DNA from: CAYLUN01 sp964386865
GTDB taxonomy: Bacteria > Verrucomicrobiota > Kiritimatiellia > RFP12 > UBA1067
Length of the DNA stretch: 47,710 bases
Direction: 5' to 3'
NCBI GenBank assembly: GCA_964386865.1
Contig: CAYLUN010000041.1
Span: forward strand, 1-47,710
Part shown: in pieces, positions 37,127 through 46,696 of the stretch
Layout of the letters: each line of letters begins with the position of its first letter
Position numbering within the stretch: position 1 is the first letter of the stretch
Translations under genes and position numbers: made by a program
Notes under the pieces: generated by a model
Told to the model about the DNA's origin: nothing
Database searches by the model: none
Seen by the model: the letters and a program-made list of their open reading frames with translations, nothing else

Positions 37127-40100
37127 ATGCTCAAGGCGAACGGTTTCCTCGCGGTCCGCATCGCGGTCGCGCTCTGCGTGGTCCTGTTTCTGGCCCTGTG
37201 GCTGCCCGGCCAGTTCGGCGGGTACAGCAATACGGACACCGACGCCGACGGCATGGACGACGGGTGGGAGAGCGCCTACGGGCTCGGTCAGACCGCCACG
37301 GAGGCCGAAGACCCCGACGGCGACGGCCTGCTCAACGGCGACGAGTCCGCGCTCGGCACCGACCCCACGTCTCAGGACACGGACTGCGACGGGCTGACCG
37401 ACGCCGAGGAGGCGGTCGGCCGCCTGGCCTTGTGGGGCGAGCCGGAATCCGGGCCGGGGCCTTACGTCGCGGCGCCGGACTTCGGCCTGACGGCGCTGGC
37501 CGCGCTCAGCGGCGGCTGCAACTACATGGCGGCGCTGACACGGGACGGCGCGGCGGTCTGCTGGGGCGACGACTCCTGCGGCCAGTGCGACGTGCCTTAC
37601 GGGGAGACGACGTTCACGGCCGTCGCGGCCGGCATCGCCCACACGCTGGCGGTGCGTCCGGACGGGACCGTCGCGGCGTGGGGCCTGGACAACTGCGGCC
37701 AGTGCGGCGTCCCGTACGATCTGGAGGGCGTCGAGGCCGTTTCGGGCGGCTATGAGTTCTCGGCCGCGCTGCTGACGAACCGGGCCGTCGTCTGCTGGGG
37801 CAGCGACGCGGCGGGCCAGTGCTCCGGCGCGGAAGGGATCACGGGTGTCGTGGCGATCGCGGCGGGCTGCGGCCATGTGTCAGCCCTTATGGAGTCGGGC
37901 GCGGTGATCCGCTGGGGCGCCGCCGACGTCCCCGTGGAGCTGACCACGGGGCCTGCGCTGGCCGTCGCGTCCGGCTGGGACTTCACGGTCGTTCTCATGG
38001 ATGACGGGACGGTCTCGTGCTGGGGCGAGAACGGGTGCGGCCAGCTCGACGCGCCGGAAGATCTGACCAACGCCGTCGCCATCGCCTGCGGCCGCTTCCA
38101 CGCGATCGCGGCCACGGCCGACGGCCGCGTGGTCGGCTGGGGCCTGAACGACGACGGGCAGGCCGACGAGTTCGGCACGAACACTGTCTCATTGCTCCTG
38201 GCGGCGACCGAGCGGTGTTCCGCCGCGATGCCGCAGGGCGTCACCGACCCCACCGATCCGGACACTGACCACGACGGCCTGAGCGACGGCCCGCTCGACC
38301 CGGACGGCGCAGGGCCGATCTTGGCAGGCCCCGACGCCGCGCCCCAGGATCCCGACCGCGACGGTGACGGCCTGCCCGACGGCTGGGAGGTCCGGCACGG
38401 GTTCGACCCGGACGCGCTTGAGTCGGACTGCGCGCACGGCCCGGACGACGACCCGGACGGCGACGGGCTGTCGAACGCGGCCGAGTTCGCGCGGGGAACC
38501 GGCCCCTTCGACGGCGACACCGACGACGACTACTTTAGCGACGGCCCGCTTGATCCTGACGGGCCGTATTCGGGCTCTTGCGAGGCCGGGAACCCGGACG
38601 CGTTCCCGCTCGACCCCGCCGCGTGGCTGGACACGGATGGCGACGGCCTGCCGGACGAGCTGCACGGCACATCGACCACCGGGCTGGCCGAGGACGCGGA
38701 CGACGACAACGACGGAATGGGAGACCTGTGGGAACTGGGCCACACCGGTTTCAACACGAAGTGCGGCGACGACGCATGGGACGATTTCGACGGGGACCGG
38801 TTGCCCAACGCGGAGGAGTGCGCGAACCTGACCGACCCGTGGCTCTGGGACACGGACGGCGACGGCCTGTCCGATTACTGGGAAACGCGCAACGCCCGCA
38901 ATCCGTCAGTTCCCGAACCGGACGGCGACGGCGACGGGCTTCCCGACGCGTGGGAGGCCGCGTGGTTCGGCGCCACGAATAAGACGGACAACGCCTCCGC
39001 CGACGCCGACGGCGACGGGTTCAGCAACTGGGCCGAGTTCTCCATGGGCTCCGACCCGGCTTTCGCCGTACTGTCCGAGTCGTCCTCGCGCGGCCGGCAC
39101 CGCCTGGCCTGGAACGCCGTAGGGCCGGCGACCAACGTCTATAGCGCGCTGGTGCGGCGCGGCGGGACGCCCGCGGCCGCAGTCGCCACGAACGCGACCT
39201 CGGTTTCCTTCACGGGGAACCTGTGCCCGGACGAATGCTCGGTCGAGCTGTCGGCCTACGATCCCTCGGTGGGGGCGGCGCGCACCGCCGGCGCGACGTT
39301 CCGCCAGCCCTCCCAGCCCAACCTGACGGTCTGGAAGATCGCCGACCCGTTCGAGATATTCCCGCCGTCGGTCTGTCCGCCGGACGGCGAACCCGTCATC
39401 GAGCGTACGATCAGGGTCGGCCAGGACAGCTCGTGGCCCAGGCAGTTCTTCCTTTCCAGCAGTTGCGACGGCACGGGCGGCGCCTGGTTCGGGGCGGACG
39501 GGTTCCTTGTCCAGGTCGCCGACGACTGCGGCAACACCAACGAACTGACGGAGGCGTTGGAATGGCAGCGGGTCGACGTGGGCGCCGGAGCCACGTCGGT
39601 GACCGTGCGGGTGACGTGGGGCGCCGGCGCCAATCCGCTTGGCGATTGCGGTTCCGGCCGGCTTTACGAGCCCCTGTACCTGCTCGGCTGGGCTCCCGGC
39701 ATCTCGTTCTCGAACGACGTGACGATGATCGATCTCGAGGACGGGCGGCGGGTCGCTCTGAGCCCGGACGGAACGGCCGGCCTGAAGTTCCGCGTCGACT
39801 ACGGCGGACGCCCCGGAGGCGCCGATAACCTGTCGCAGGCCGAAATCGACGCGTACGCCTCGCCTTTCGGCGTCTCCCTGCCTTACAGCTCAACGGCGCC
39901 GGCCTACAGCCGGCAAGACGGAACAGGCCCGCTCACCGGGGGCGTGCTGCCCCCCTGCGGCGCCGGCGCGTATTCCGCGGGCGCGTTCGTGATCGCCGGG
40001 CGGCATGTCCAGTCGGAGCCGGTCTACGAGTACAAGGAGTACCCGACGGCGATGTCCGGATTCACGTGCGCGAAGTCCGGCGACGGGGACCGCGGCGCGT

Positions 40101-43100
40101 TCCCGTTCGACGCGGACTGTTATTACGAGGGGATGAACAACGGGCTCCTCTACGCGGGCGACGCGGGCGCCGAGGGCAACGAAGAGAGCCTGAGGCGGAA
40201 GGTCGAGATCGGCGCGGAGGTCTCCCTGCCCGGAGGCGGACTCGGCCTGACGCTGTCCGAGACCTCGCACACGTGGGGGGACGGCGAGGCGTCCTTCAAT
40301 GTCGGCATCCGGCTGGAGGACGGGACGTTCCTGGCCTCGGCGACCGTCTACAGGGGGGAGGACGACCCTCCCGCCGAGAGTGGCGAGTCGGACTGCTACG
40401 GCTGCAGCGGCGCGGGCTGCCATTCCGGCGGTCTGTGGGACGGCCAAGGCTGCTCGGAGTGCGGGTCGTGCGCGGACGGGAACTGTCTGAAGAACCAGGG
40501 CGGGAGCACGGGCTCGGTTCGTTTCCGGCTGCCTCTGGGCTTCACCTCGTACAAGACGCTGTGCGGCATGCTGTGGTTCAGCGTGCCGAGCAACAGCGTC
40601 GTCATCACCCCGTCGCTCTTCTCGCTCGTGACCAATTCGGCCGTCAGCGCGACCTTCCATCCGGGCGGCGGCCCCCACACCGTGGCCTGCCAGGCCCGGG
40701 GCGGGCGGCGGGTGTCGGTGGACGAAATACAGGACGGCGTGCGCGTCTCGGTCTGGGACTCGGCGGCCGCGTCCGCCGGCGTCGACCCGGACCACGTGTG
40801 GAAGATCACCAACGAGGGCGGCGCCCCGGACCGCGTCCGGATCACGCGCTCGACCCAGGCGGATTCGCAGGCCCTTTCCGACGACCTGTACGCCTGCGAC
40901 GGCGGGCTCTGGACGAAGACCGACCGGCTCGGCGGCGGCAGCGAATACGTGCTGCACGAGGGCGGCCTCGAGACGCTCGGCTGGAAGGCCGACACCCGCG
41001 TCGTTCGCGCCGGCCCCGGCGGCCTGATCCTCTCCGGCTCCCGCAGCCGGACCGAGCGGCTCTCGGCCGGATCGAACACGGTCTACCGCGAGACCGAGAG
41101 CGGCGTCTGGGACGGGCTGGCGGACGGCGGCCAGGGTGGCTGGCGCACGACCCGCATGGCCTACTGGTCCAGCGCGGCCAGCGAGAGCCTCCACGGACAG
41201 CCCAAGCTCAGGGTCGCCCCGCACAACGGCTTCTGGGAGTACCGCACCTACGACGCCGACGGGCGGGAGACGCTCCGGGCCACGCCCCTCGACGGCTCCG
41301 CCGCGCCGGACTTCGTGTCCAACGCCGTGCCCGCCACGTTCGCCTCCTTCCTCGGACGGGAAGGGCTTTCGGCGACCGTCACGGTCACGGGTTACGACGG
41401 CGCGCGGGCCGGCTCGCCGCTGGATTACGGCAAGCCCCGCCAGGCGGAGACTTTCGTCGTGGCGGACGGCGGCGTAAACCCGCTGCGGGTCTCCTGCTCG
41501 TGGCACGAGTACCGGCGCGAAACCGCGCCCGGCGACGATTACGCCGTGCTCAGGCACCGCGAGACCCGCGCCGCCGGCAGGGGCTCGGCCCGTTCCGACT
41601 TCATGAACGACTGGACGGAGACCGTCTCCTACGCGGACGAGGTCGGCGGCCTTCAACTGCTCAAGCCGCTGCTGCTTCGCGGCCGCCCGCTGAGCGAGGC
41701 CCGCCGCGAGAACGGGACCGTCCATGTCGCCGCCTGGTCCTATTCGAACGTCCCGGACGCCAACGCCGACGGCTATCCCGAGCTTCAGGCCGTCGTCCGG
41801 CGCGGCGTCGAGGGCCTGACCAACGGCGTCCCCATGCGGAGCACGTACGAGGTCGAGACCCTCGACGGCCTCTTCGGCCGCGCGCTCCGCCGCGAGACCC
41901 GCCTGCACACGGGCGGCGCCGACGACCCCGTCCTCGCGTGGGAGGAGAGCGTTTACGACGGCCGGGGCCGCCTGCTCGGCACCGCGTATTCCGACGGCAC
42001 CCGCTCCACGAACGAATGGGGCTGCTGCCAGCTGCAGGCGTCCGCCGGCCGCGACGGCGTCCGGCGCGAGGTCTCCGAGACCCCGTCCGCGGCGATGACG
42101 CTGACGGAGGAGGTCTCCGCCGCCGCCCTGCCGGGCGCGGCCGGCCGCTACCCGGCGACCGCGATCTACGCCGACGCCCTCGGCCGCGAGGTCCGCAGCG
42201 TCCGCAAAGTCATGGTGGACGGCAACGAAGACCCGGCCTACGCGTCCCTGACCGCCTTCACCGGATACCCCTGCGGCACCGACGGCTGCCGCGTCACCAC
42301 GAACCACCTCGGCGCCGCGACCGTCACGCGCCGCACCTACGAGGGCGGGGCCGAGGTCGACGAGACCGCCACGCCGGGCGTCACCACCCGCGTCACCCGC
42401 GTCCAGGGCGGCGACACCGTGACCCTGACGTCCTGGGCCGACCCCGCCACCGGCCAGCCGAAATGGACGTGCGAGCGCCGCCGGACCTCCTGGCGGCCCT
42501 CCGACGGCCGCCGCGCCGAGACCGTCACCGTCGCCTCCTCCGACGCGCCCGCCTATACCGCGTCCGAGACGGTCTACGACTTCTACGGCCGCGTGGCCAG
42601 CGCCGCCACGCCGCAGGGCGCGACCCTGAACGAATACGAGAACAGCTTCGCCTGGCCCGGCCGCCTCGCGCGCACGAGCCGCACCGGCGCGCCCGACACG
42701 CTCTACGCGTATGACGAGCTGGGCGAGGCCGAGGTCACCGCGTCCGACGCCGACGGCGACGGGCAGATCGGCTGCGCCGGCCCCGACCGCGTCGCCCGCA
42801 CGCGGACGCGCTACATGAAGGCCGGCGCGGACTGGTGGCGCGTCACCTCCAACGAGGTGTGGCGCACGGACGGCGGCGACGCCCCCTCGCTCTCCTCGGT
42901 GTCCGCGGTCCGGCTGACCGGGCTCGGCGGGCCCGCGCCCGCCGGAATATCGGGCGCGGCCGTGCTGACGGCCCAGAGCCTGTCCGTCGACGGGCGCGGC
43001 CAGACGACGCACGCCCGCGCCTACGCCGACCCGTCGTCGGCGGCCTCGTGGCAGGTCACGGACACCCCGGCGTCGGCGAGCGACGCCGTCGTGCGGACCG

Positions 43101-45733
43101 TCGCCGGACGGACGGTCTCGGCGGTCACGGCCACGGGCGTCGGGTCGTCGTACGGATACGACGGCTTCGCCCGCCAGACCTCCTTCACCGACGGCCGCGG
43201 CAACACCTCCGTCACCCACTACGACGCGCTGGGCCTTGCCGATTACACGGAGGACGCCGCCAGCAACCGCACCGCCTACGGCTACGACGCGCAGGGACGG
43301 CGGACGCTGGTCACGGATGCGCTCACGAACGCCACCCACACCGCCTACGACCCCCTGGGCCGCGTGACCGCCGTCTGGGGCGCGGCCTACCCCGCCGCCT
43401 ACGCCTACGACACCGCCGGCCGCAAGACGGCCATGGCCACAACCCGCGACGCGTCGTTCGACTTCTCGACGGTGGCCAACTCCTCCCTCCTAACTCCTAA
43501 CTCCTCCCTCGACGTCACCCGCTGGAATTTCGACCACGCCACCGGCCTGCTCACCAACAAGGTCTACGCCGACGGCACGGGCACCCTGTACGCGTACGAC
43601 GCCTCCGGCCGCCTCGCCACCCGCGCGTGGGCCCGCGGCGTCACCACAACGTACGCCTACGACTTCCTCGGCCAGCTCACCAACACCGCCTACTCCGACG
43701 GCACGCCGGACGTCGCGTACGCCTACGACCGCATCGGCCGCCGGCTCACCGCCGTCACCTCGTGTTCTTCGAACGTCTTCACTTACGCCGGACTGGATCA
43801 GACCGGAGAATTTATCAGCGGCAGCAAAATCGAAGTCACATACGACAGCTTGGGGCGTGTGCAGGGCAAGTATTTGAACCCCAAGGGGACCATACGCAGT
43901 TCTCCAGCAGATACGGACTGCGACTTCACACGCCAATACAGGTACTCGCCAGAGGGGTTGGTACAGGAGCTAGAGACGGGCCGTCCGGATATCTGCTATG
44001 GTTCCGCGTACTCGTGGCTGCCCGGATTGGAACGGATTGTGTCAACTACGATCGGGAACAGTTACGATTTCGGCACGTATTTTGTCAGACGTTTGACCTA
44101 CGAAGGCCAGCGGGACTCGGTCAAATCAATTACCAACGCATGGTCGAGTTATAATTGGAACACATGTGAGTGGGACGAGTCCTTGGCCGATTCGCACGCC
44201 TACGCCAACGACGCCCTCGGCCGCCGCACGGTGCGGACCGACTCCGACGGTTCGGTTGTCACGGACAACGCCTTCGGCTATAATCTCCGCTCGGAGGTGC
44301 AGAGCGCGCTCATGGGTACGAACGCATACGATTACGCCTACGATCCTATAGGCAACAGGGTGCTGTCGGCAATGACGGCCGCCGATACGGTCACGAACCT
44401 ATACGCCGCCAACGCCTTAAACCAGTACTCCAACCTACAGTCTACAGCCTATAGCCTACAGCCTTCCTACGATGCCGACGGCAACATGATCACGAACGGC
44501 CCGTGGGCCTACACGTGGGACGCGGAGAACAGGATGACCGCCGCGATCTCGAACAACGTGCTCCGCGTGGACAACACCTACGACCACCAGTCACGCAGGA
44601 TCAGGAAAGAGGTCTACGTCCGCGCCGACTCAACCTGTAACTATGAACGTGTAACCTGTAACATGTTCCTCTACGACGGCTGGAACGTGATCCGGGAGGC
44701 GGTGGCAGTCGGCAGTGGCAGTACGCAGTCGGCGGTGACGAACTACTACACCTGGGGCTTGGATCTCAGCGGCACGCTGCAAGGTGCGGGCGGCGTCGGC
44801 GGGTTGCTGGCCGTGACGACGCTCTCAGCCTGTAACAACCAACCTGTAACCTGTAACACCTACTACCCGACTTATGACGCTAACGGCAACGTCACCGCCT
44901 ACCTCGACGCGACCGGAGGCGTCGCAGCCCGCCGCGAGTTCGACGCCTTCGGCAACACAATCGCCCTGTCCGGCCCGCTGGCCGGTGGGTTCACCTACTG
45001 GTTCTCGACCAAGTACCTCGATGAAGAGACGGGGTTGTACATGTACCCATTCCGCCCCTATATCCCATCACTGGCGCGGTGGGCGACGAGGGATCCATTA
45101 GAGGAGGGCGGGGGTAGACACCTGTATGGTTATTGTGAGAACGATGGGCTAAACCGTGTTGATTTCTTAGGACTGCTTTTGGCGGATCCGTTGAATACAG
45201 CAATCGAGGTTGTTGGTTCAGATGCGAGAAACAACCTCATAGTCGCAGTAGTTAAAGTACACGAGGGTCGAAAAGCCCATAGATTAGCGGGCGAAAACGC
45301 GCTCAAAAGGTTATTTGCCGCAATTAACTGTAAGTTCTTTCAGACTGGATTTACAACAGGACTGGGACAATTACCACAAGGTTCAGTTGCTCGCTATGCG
45401 TCGCTGATTAAACTCGGGGATTCTGCTGTGTTTCCGGCGGCAGAGTTTTCAAGAGCCGGATTGGAAGTGGCAGACGCATTGCTTTCATTAGGGATTGAAC
45501 CCGTTGCTTTTGAGGAATTGGTCGCTGCACTGCAGGCGTTCAAGAATGGAGGCAGAGCCAAGGATCAGTGTTATACAGTTTGCGATAAGATCGTTAAATA
45601 TGCCGACGCAATGCCGGTTGGCCCGCTAAAAGGTATTATCAAATATAAGGCGGCGCTTGATTGTGCGACCGCGTGTGAAAAAGAGTGTTGTGATGACGGA
45701 GTGTCGTACGACTTTATGGAGAACATGGAATGA
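37127..45733 (+). CDS. Giant RHS polymorphic-toxin-type protein with RCC1 and thrombospondin-type-3 modules
   Basis: ATG 37127 follows GGAAGG and encodes 2868 residues. Residues 9-29 are a signal-anchor. Acidic calcium-binding-type DxDxDG repeats (TSP type 3) occupy ~37-95 and ~372-645. Between them, ~100-365, are about six RCC1-like repeats (CWGDDSCGQCDVP, AAWGLDNCGQCGVP and so on). A beta-rich region follows, then many YD/RHS repeats (~1450-2630; for example YDTAGRKTAM, YDFLGQLTNTAY). The conserved shell-closing core is ETGLYMYPFRPY...RWATRDPLEEGG at ~2633-2660. After DFLGL the last ~186 residues are an AT-rich, variable tip, the expected toxin position, with a Cys-rich end and no motif I recognise. 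It likely acts at the cell surface in contact-dependent competition. Five short tandem repeats lie within the frame. Confidence 0.9.
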   Translation: MLKANGFLAVRIAVALCVVLFLALWLPGQFGGYSNTDTDADGMDDGWESAYGLGQTATEAEDPDGDGLLNGDESALGTDPTSQDTDCDGLTDAEEAVGRLALWGEPESGPGPYVAAPDFGLTALAALSGGCNYMAALTRDGAAVCWGDDSCGQCDVPYGETTFTAVAAGIAHTLAVRPDGTVAAWGLDNCGQCGVPYDLEGVEAVSGGYEFSAALLTNRAVVCWGSDAAGQCSGAEGITGVVAIAAGCGHVSALMESGAVIRWGAADVPVELTTGPALAVASGWDFTVVLMDDGTVSCWGENGCGQLDAPEDLTNAVAIACGRFHAIAATADGRVVGWGLNDDGQADEFGTNTVSLLLAATERCSAAMPQGVTDPTDPDTDHDGLSDGPLDPDGAGPILAGPDAAPQDPDRDGDGLPDGWEVRHGFDPDALESDCAHGPDDDPDGDGLSNAAEFARGTGPFDGDTDDDYFSDGPLDPDGPYSGSCEAGNPDAFPLDPAAWLDTDGDGLPDELHGTSTTGLAEDADDDNDGMGDLWELGHTGFNTKCGDDAWDDFDGDRLPNAEECANLTDPWLWDTDGDGLSDYWETRNARNPSVPEPDGDGDGLPDAWEAAWFGATNKTDNASADADGDGFSNWAEFSMGSDPAFAVLSESSSRGRHRLAWNAVGPATNVYSALVRRGGTPAAAVATNATSVSFTGNLCPDECSVELSAYDPSVGAARTAGATFRQPSQPNLTVWKIADPFEIFPPSVCPPDGEPVIERTIRVGQDSSWPRQFFLSSSCDGTGGAWFGADGFLVQVADDCGNTNELTEALEWQRVDVGAGATSVTVRVTWGAGANPLGDCGSGRLYEPLYLLGWAPGISFSNDVTMIDLEDGRRVALSPDGTAGLKFRVDYGGRPGGADNLSQAEIDAYASPFGVSLPYSSTAPAYSRQDGTGPLTGGVLPPCGAGAYSAGAFVIAGRHVQSEPVYEYKEYPTAMSGFTCAKSGDGDRGAFPFDADCYYEGMNNGLLYAGDAGAEGNEESLRRKVEIGAEVSLPGGGLGLTLSETSHTWGDGEASFNVGIRLEDGTFLASATVYRGEDDPPAESGESDCYGCSGAGCHSGGLWDGQGCSECGSCADGNCLKNQGGSTGSVRFRLPLGFTSYKTLCGMLWFSVPSNSVVITPSLFSLVTNSAVSATFHPGGGPHTVACQARGGRRVSVDEIQDGVRVSVWDSAAASAGVDPDHVWKITNEGGAPDRVRITRSTQADSQALSDDLYACDGGLWTKTDRLGGGSEYVLHEGGLETLGWKADTRVVRAGPGGLILSGSRSRTERLSAGSNTVYRETESGVWDGLADGGQGGWRTTRMAYWSSAASESLHGQPKLRVAPHNGFWEYRTYDADGRETLRATPLDGSAAPDFVSNAVPATFASFLGREGLSATVTVTGYDGARAGSPLDYGKPRQAETFVVADGGVNPLRVSCSWHEYRRETAPGDDYAVLRHRETRAAGRGSARSDFMNDWTETVSYADEVGGLQLLKPLLLRGRPLSEARRENGTVHVAAWSYSNVPDANADGYPELQAVVRRGVEGLTNGVPMRSTYEVETLDGLFGRALRRETRLHTGGADDPVLAWEESVYDGRGRLLGTAYSDGTRSTNEWGCCQLQASAGRDGVRREVSETPSAAMTLTEEVSAAALPGAAGRYPATAIYADALGREVRSVRKVMVDGNEDPAYASLTAFTGYPCGTDGCRVTTNHLGAATVTRRTYEGGAEVDETATPGVTTRVTRVQGGDTVTLTSWADPATGQPKWTCERRRTSWRPSDGRRAETVTVASSDAPAYTASETVYDFYGRVASAATPQGATLNEYENSFAWPGRLARTSRTGAPDTLYAYDELGEAEVTASDADGDGQIGCAGPDRVARTRTRYMKAGADWWRVTSNEVWRTDGGDAPSLSSVSAVRLTGLGGPAPAGISGAAVLTAQSLSVDGRGQTTHARAYADPSSAASWQVTDTPASASDAVVRTVAGRTVSAVTATGVGSSYGYDGFARQTSFTDGRGNTSVTHYDALGLADYTEDAASNRTAYGYDAQGRRTLVTDALTNATHTAYDPLGRVTAVWGAAYPAAYAYDTAGRKTAMATTRDASFDFSTVANSSLLTPNSSLDVTRWNFDHATGLLTNKVYADGTGTLYAYDASGRLATRAWARGVTTTYAYDFLGQLTNTAYSDGTPDVAYAYDRIGRRLTAVTSCSSNVFTYAGLDQTGEFISGSKIEVTYDSLGRVQGKYLNPKGTIRSSPADTDCDFTRQYRYSPEGLVQELETGRPDICYGSAYSWLPGLERIVSTTIGNSYDFGTYFVRRLTYEGQRDSVKSITNAWSSYNWNTCEWDESLADSHAYANDALGRRTVRTDSDGSVVTDNAFGYNLRSEVQSALMGTNAYDYAYDPIGNRVLSAMTAADTVTNLYAANALNQYSNLQSTAYSLQPSYDADGNMITNGPWAYTWDAENRMTAAISNNVLRVDNTYDHQSRRIRKEVYVRADSTCNYERVTCNMFLYDGWNVIREAVAVGSGSTQSAVTNYYTWGLDLSGTLQGAGGVGGLLAVTTLSACNNQPVTCNTYYPTYDANGNVTAYLDATGGVAARREFDAFGNTIALSGPLAGGFTYWFSTKYLDEETGLYMYPFRPYIPSLARWATRDPLEEGGGRHLYGYCENDGLNRVDFLGLLLADPLNTAIEVVGSDARNNLIVAVVKVHEGRKAHRLAGENALKRLFAAINCKFFQTGFTTGLGQLPQGSVARYASLIKLGDSAVFPAAEFSRAGLEVADALLSLGIEPVAFEELVAALQAFKNGGRAKDQCYTVCDKIVKYADAMPVGPLKGIIKYKAALDCATACEKECCDDGVSYDFMENME
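43480..43507 (+). repeat. In-frame heptanucleotide array in RHS, CTCCTAA/CTCCTCC family
   Basis: Exactly four 7-bp units, two of CTCCTAA flanked by two of CTCCTCC, lie inside the RHS coding sequence. They are translated as part of VANSSLLTPNSSLDV. The unit is the reverse complement of the TTAGGAG-type repeat at 29841. Confidence 0.8.
44434..44461 (+). repeat. In-frame heptanucleotide array in RHS, CCTACAG family
   Basis: Four 7-bp units, CCTACAG with single substitutions (TCTACAG, CCTATAG), are translated within YSNLQSTAYSLQPSY. The same array at the same protein position occurs in the downstream cassette (46697-46724). Confidence 0.82.
44632..44666 (+). repeat. In-frame heptanucleotide array in RHS, AACCTGT family
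   Basis: Five 7-bp units based on AACCTGT (with AACTATG, AACGTGT and AACATGT variants) are translated between EVYVRAD and FLYDGWN. The downstream cassette has a CCTACAG-family array at the same protein position instead. Confidence 0.82.
44706..44732 (+). repeat. In-frame near-heptameric array in RHS, CAGTCGG family
   Basis: Units CAGTCGG, CAGTGG (one base short), CAGTACG and CAGTCGG follow each other within the coding sequence before TNYYTWG. The downstream cassette carries an AGAGGTC-family array at this position. Confidence 0.7.
44829..44856 (+). repeat. In-frame heptanucleotide array in RHS, CCTGTAA family
   Basis: Four 7-bp units, three of CCTGTAA and one diverged CAACCAA, are translated in LSACNNQPVTCNTYYPT. 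The homologous position of the downstream cassette has no array. Confidence 0.78.
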
Positions 45734-46359
45734 GAACAACTGCCAAAATGGTATTGTTAGTAGCCTACACCTGTATGTGTGTTCTTGTAACGGCATGGAT
45801 TTGTAGTAACTATCATCGAGAAACTGATGTTACTTTTCTTGGTGTCGTAACTTCTATTAATGATTCGCTCCTACATGGGCTCAAGGACTTCTCTACGGTG
45901 GAAAAAAAACAGAGAATAGAAGATGGCAAAAAAGTGATGTACTGGTTAATGCAAGAGCTGTATTTTCGTGGTGACAAATATGGGTACAAGTACGAAGCAG
46001 CCGATTTCGAAGCTCTCGTGCTTGATATATATAGGAGAGAGAAGAACTTGGTCTACGAAGAAGCAAGAAAAGTAAATGGAGCTGTGCCAAGTTATTACTA
46101 CAGGCATTTAAGGTCTTTTGCGGGTGCCATACCTTTGGCTGAAGCGGGAGTGAACCGGCATTCAATTGCGGATTTTGAAATGTTGGTTATAGCTCTGAAA
46201 GAGTTACAGGCTGTTGATGTAACAGGGTTTAATAAATTCGTCGCAGATAATCAGTCAAACCTATTTGTGCATGAGGCTGTCGAGCGCATTAAAGCGAGGA
46301 AGATTGATAGAGGGGACGAGATTGATAGAGGGGACGTATCGCGACAAACGGACAAATAG
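45730..46359 (+). CDS. Candidate RHS immunity protein, membrane-anchored
   Basis: The ATG overlaps the RHS stop as ATGA, and the product has 209 residues. The gene is clearly AT-richer than the RHS body and matches the composition of the RHS tip, as expected for a toxin-immunity pair acquired together. A hydrophobic segment at about residues 7-26 predicts one N-terminal membrane pass or an uncleaved signal. The rest is Lys/Glu-rich and mostly helical (KKQRIEDGKKVMYWLMQELYF). The last residues hold a duplicated IDRGDE/IDRGDV from an 18-bp tandem repeat. No family is recognised. Immunity is inferred only from position, overlap, size and composition. A membrane anchor would suit neutralising a toxin acting in the periplasm or at the membrane. 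Confidence 0.72.
   Translation: MRTTAKMVLLVAYTCMCVLVTAWICSNYHRETDVTFLGVVTSINDSLLHGLKDFSTVEKKQRIEDGKKVMYWLMQELYFRGDKYGYKYEAADFEALVLDIYRREKNLVYEEARKVNGAVPSYYYRHLRSFAGAIPLAEAGVNRHSIADFEMLVIALKELQAVDVTGFNKFVADNQSNLFVHEAVERIKARKIDRGDEIDRGDVSRQTDK
46303..46338 (+). repeat. 18-bp tandem duplication at the 3' end of the candidate immunity gene
   Basis: The 18-mer beginning ATTGATAGAGGGGACG at 46303 is repeated directly at 46321, with only the last two bases changed. It encodes the IDRGDE/IDRGDV repeat and lies just before the junction with the downstream RHS cassette. Confidence 0.85.
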
Positions 46360-46556
46360 GGTTGGTCAGGTACGAGGATCTCGCAGCCGTATCCAACGTC
46401 TGGAACGGCACGCCCGTCTCCTCGCACGCCTACGCCAACGACGCCCTCGGCCGCCGCACGGCCCGGGCCGACTTCGTTGCGGGCGAACCGCCCGTGGAAA
46501 TCCAAAACGGTTTCGGCTATAATACGCGATCGGAGGTGACGGCTGTGACACTTCAG

Positions 46557-46588
46557 AACTCCGAAACGTTAGAACTCTCGAACTTCTC
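46557..46588 (+). repeat. Octanucleotide array in the orphan RHS cassette
   Basis: Four consecutive 8-bp units each begin with AAC (AACTCCGA, AACGTTAG, AACTCTCG, AACTTCTC). They encode part of an insertion (TLQNSETLELSNF) that the main RHS protein lacks at this position. Confidence 0.65.
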
Positions 46589-46696
46589 CTACGCCTACGA
46601 CCCGATCGGGAACCGGACCGAGTCGGCGGTGACGGTCGGCGGCGGCCAGCCCGACGAGACGTCCTACTCCGCCAACGCCCTGAACCAGTATTCCAG

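Noticed and set aside
39890..43339. Open frame of 1149 codons antisense to the RHS gene, and an 882-codon frame at 40066-42714 on the same strand
   Set aside because: Both are shadow frames of the GC-rich RHS gene with compositionally biased, motif-free products.
46265..46522. Separate small gene at the immunity/orphan junction
   Set aside because: This frame runs across the end of the immunity gene into the RHS homology in the wrong phase; its product is Arg-rich and motif-free.
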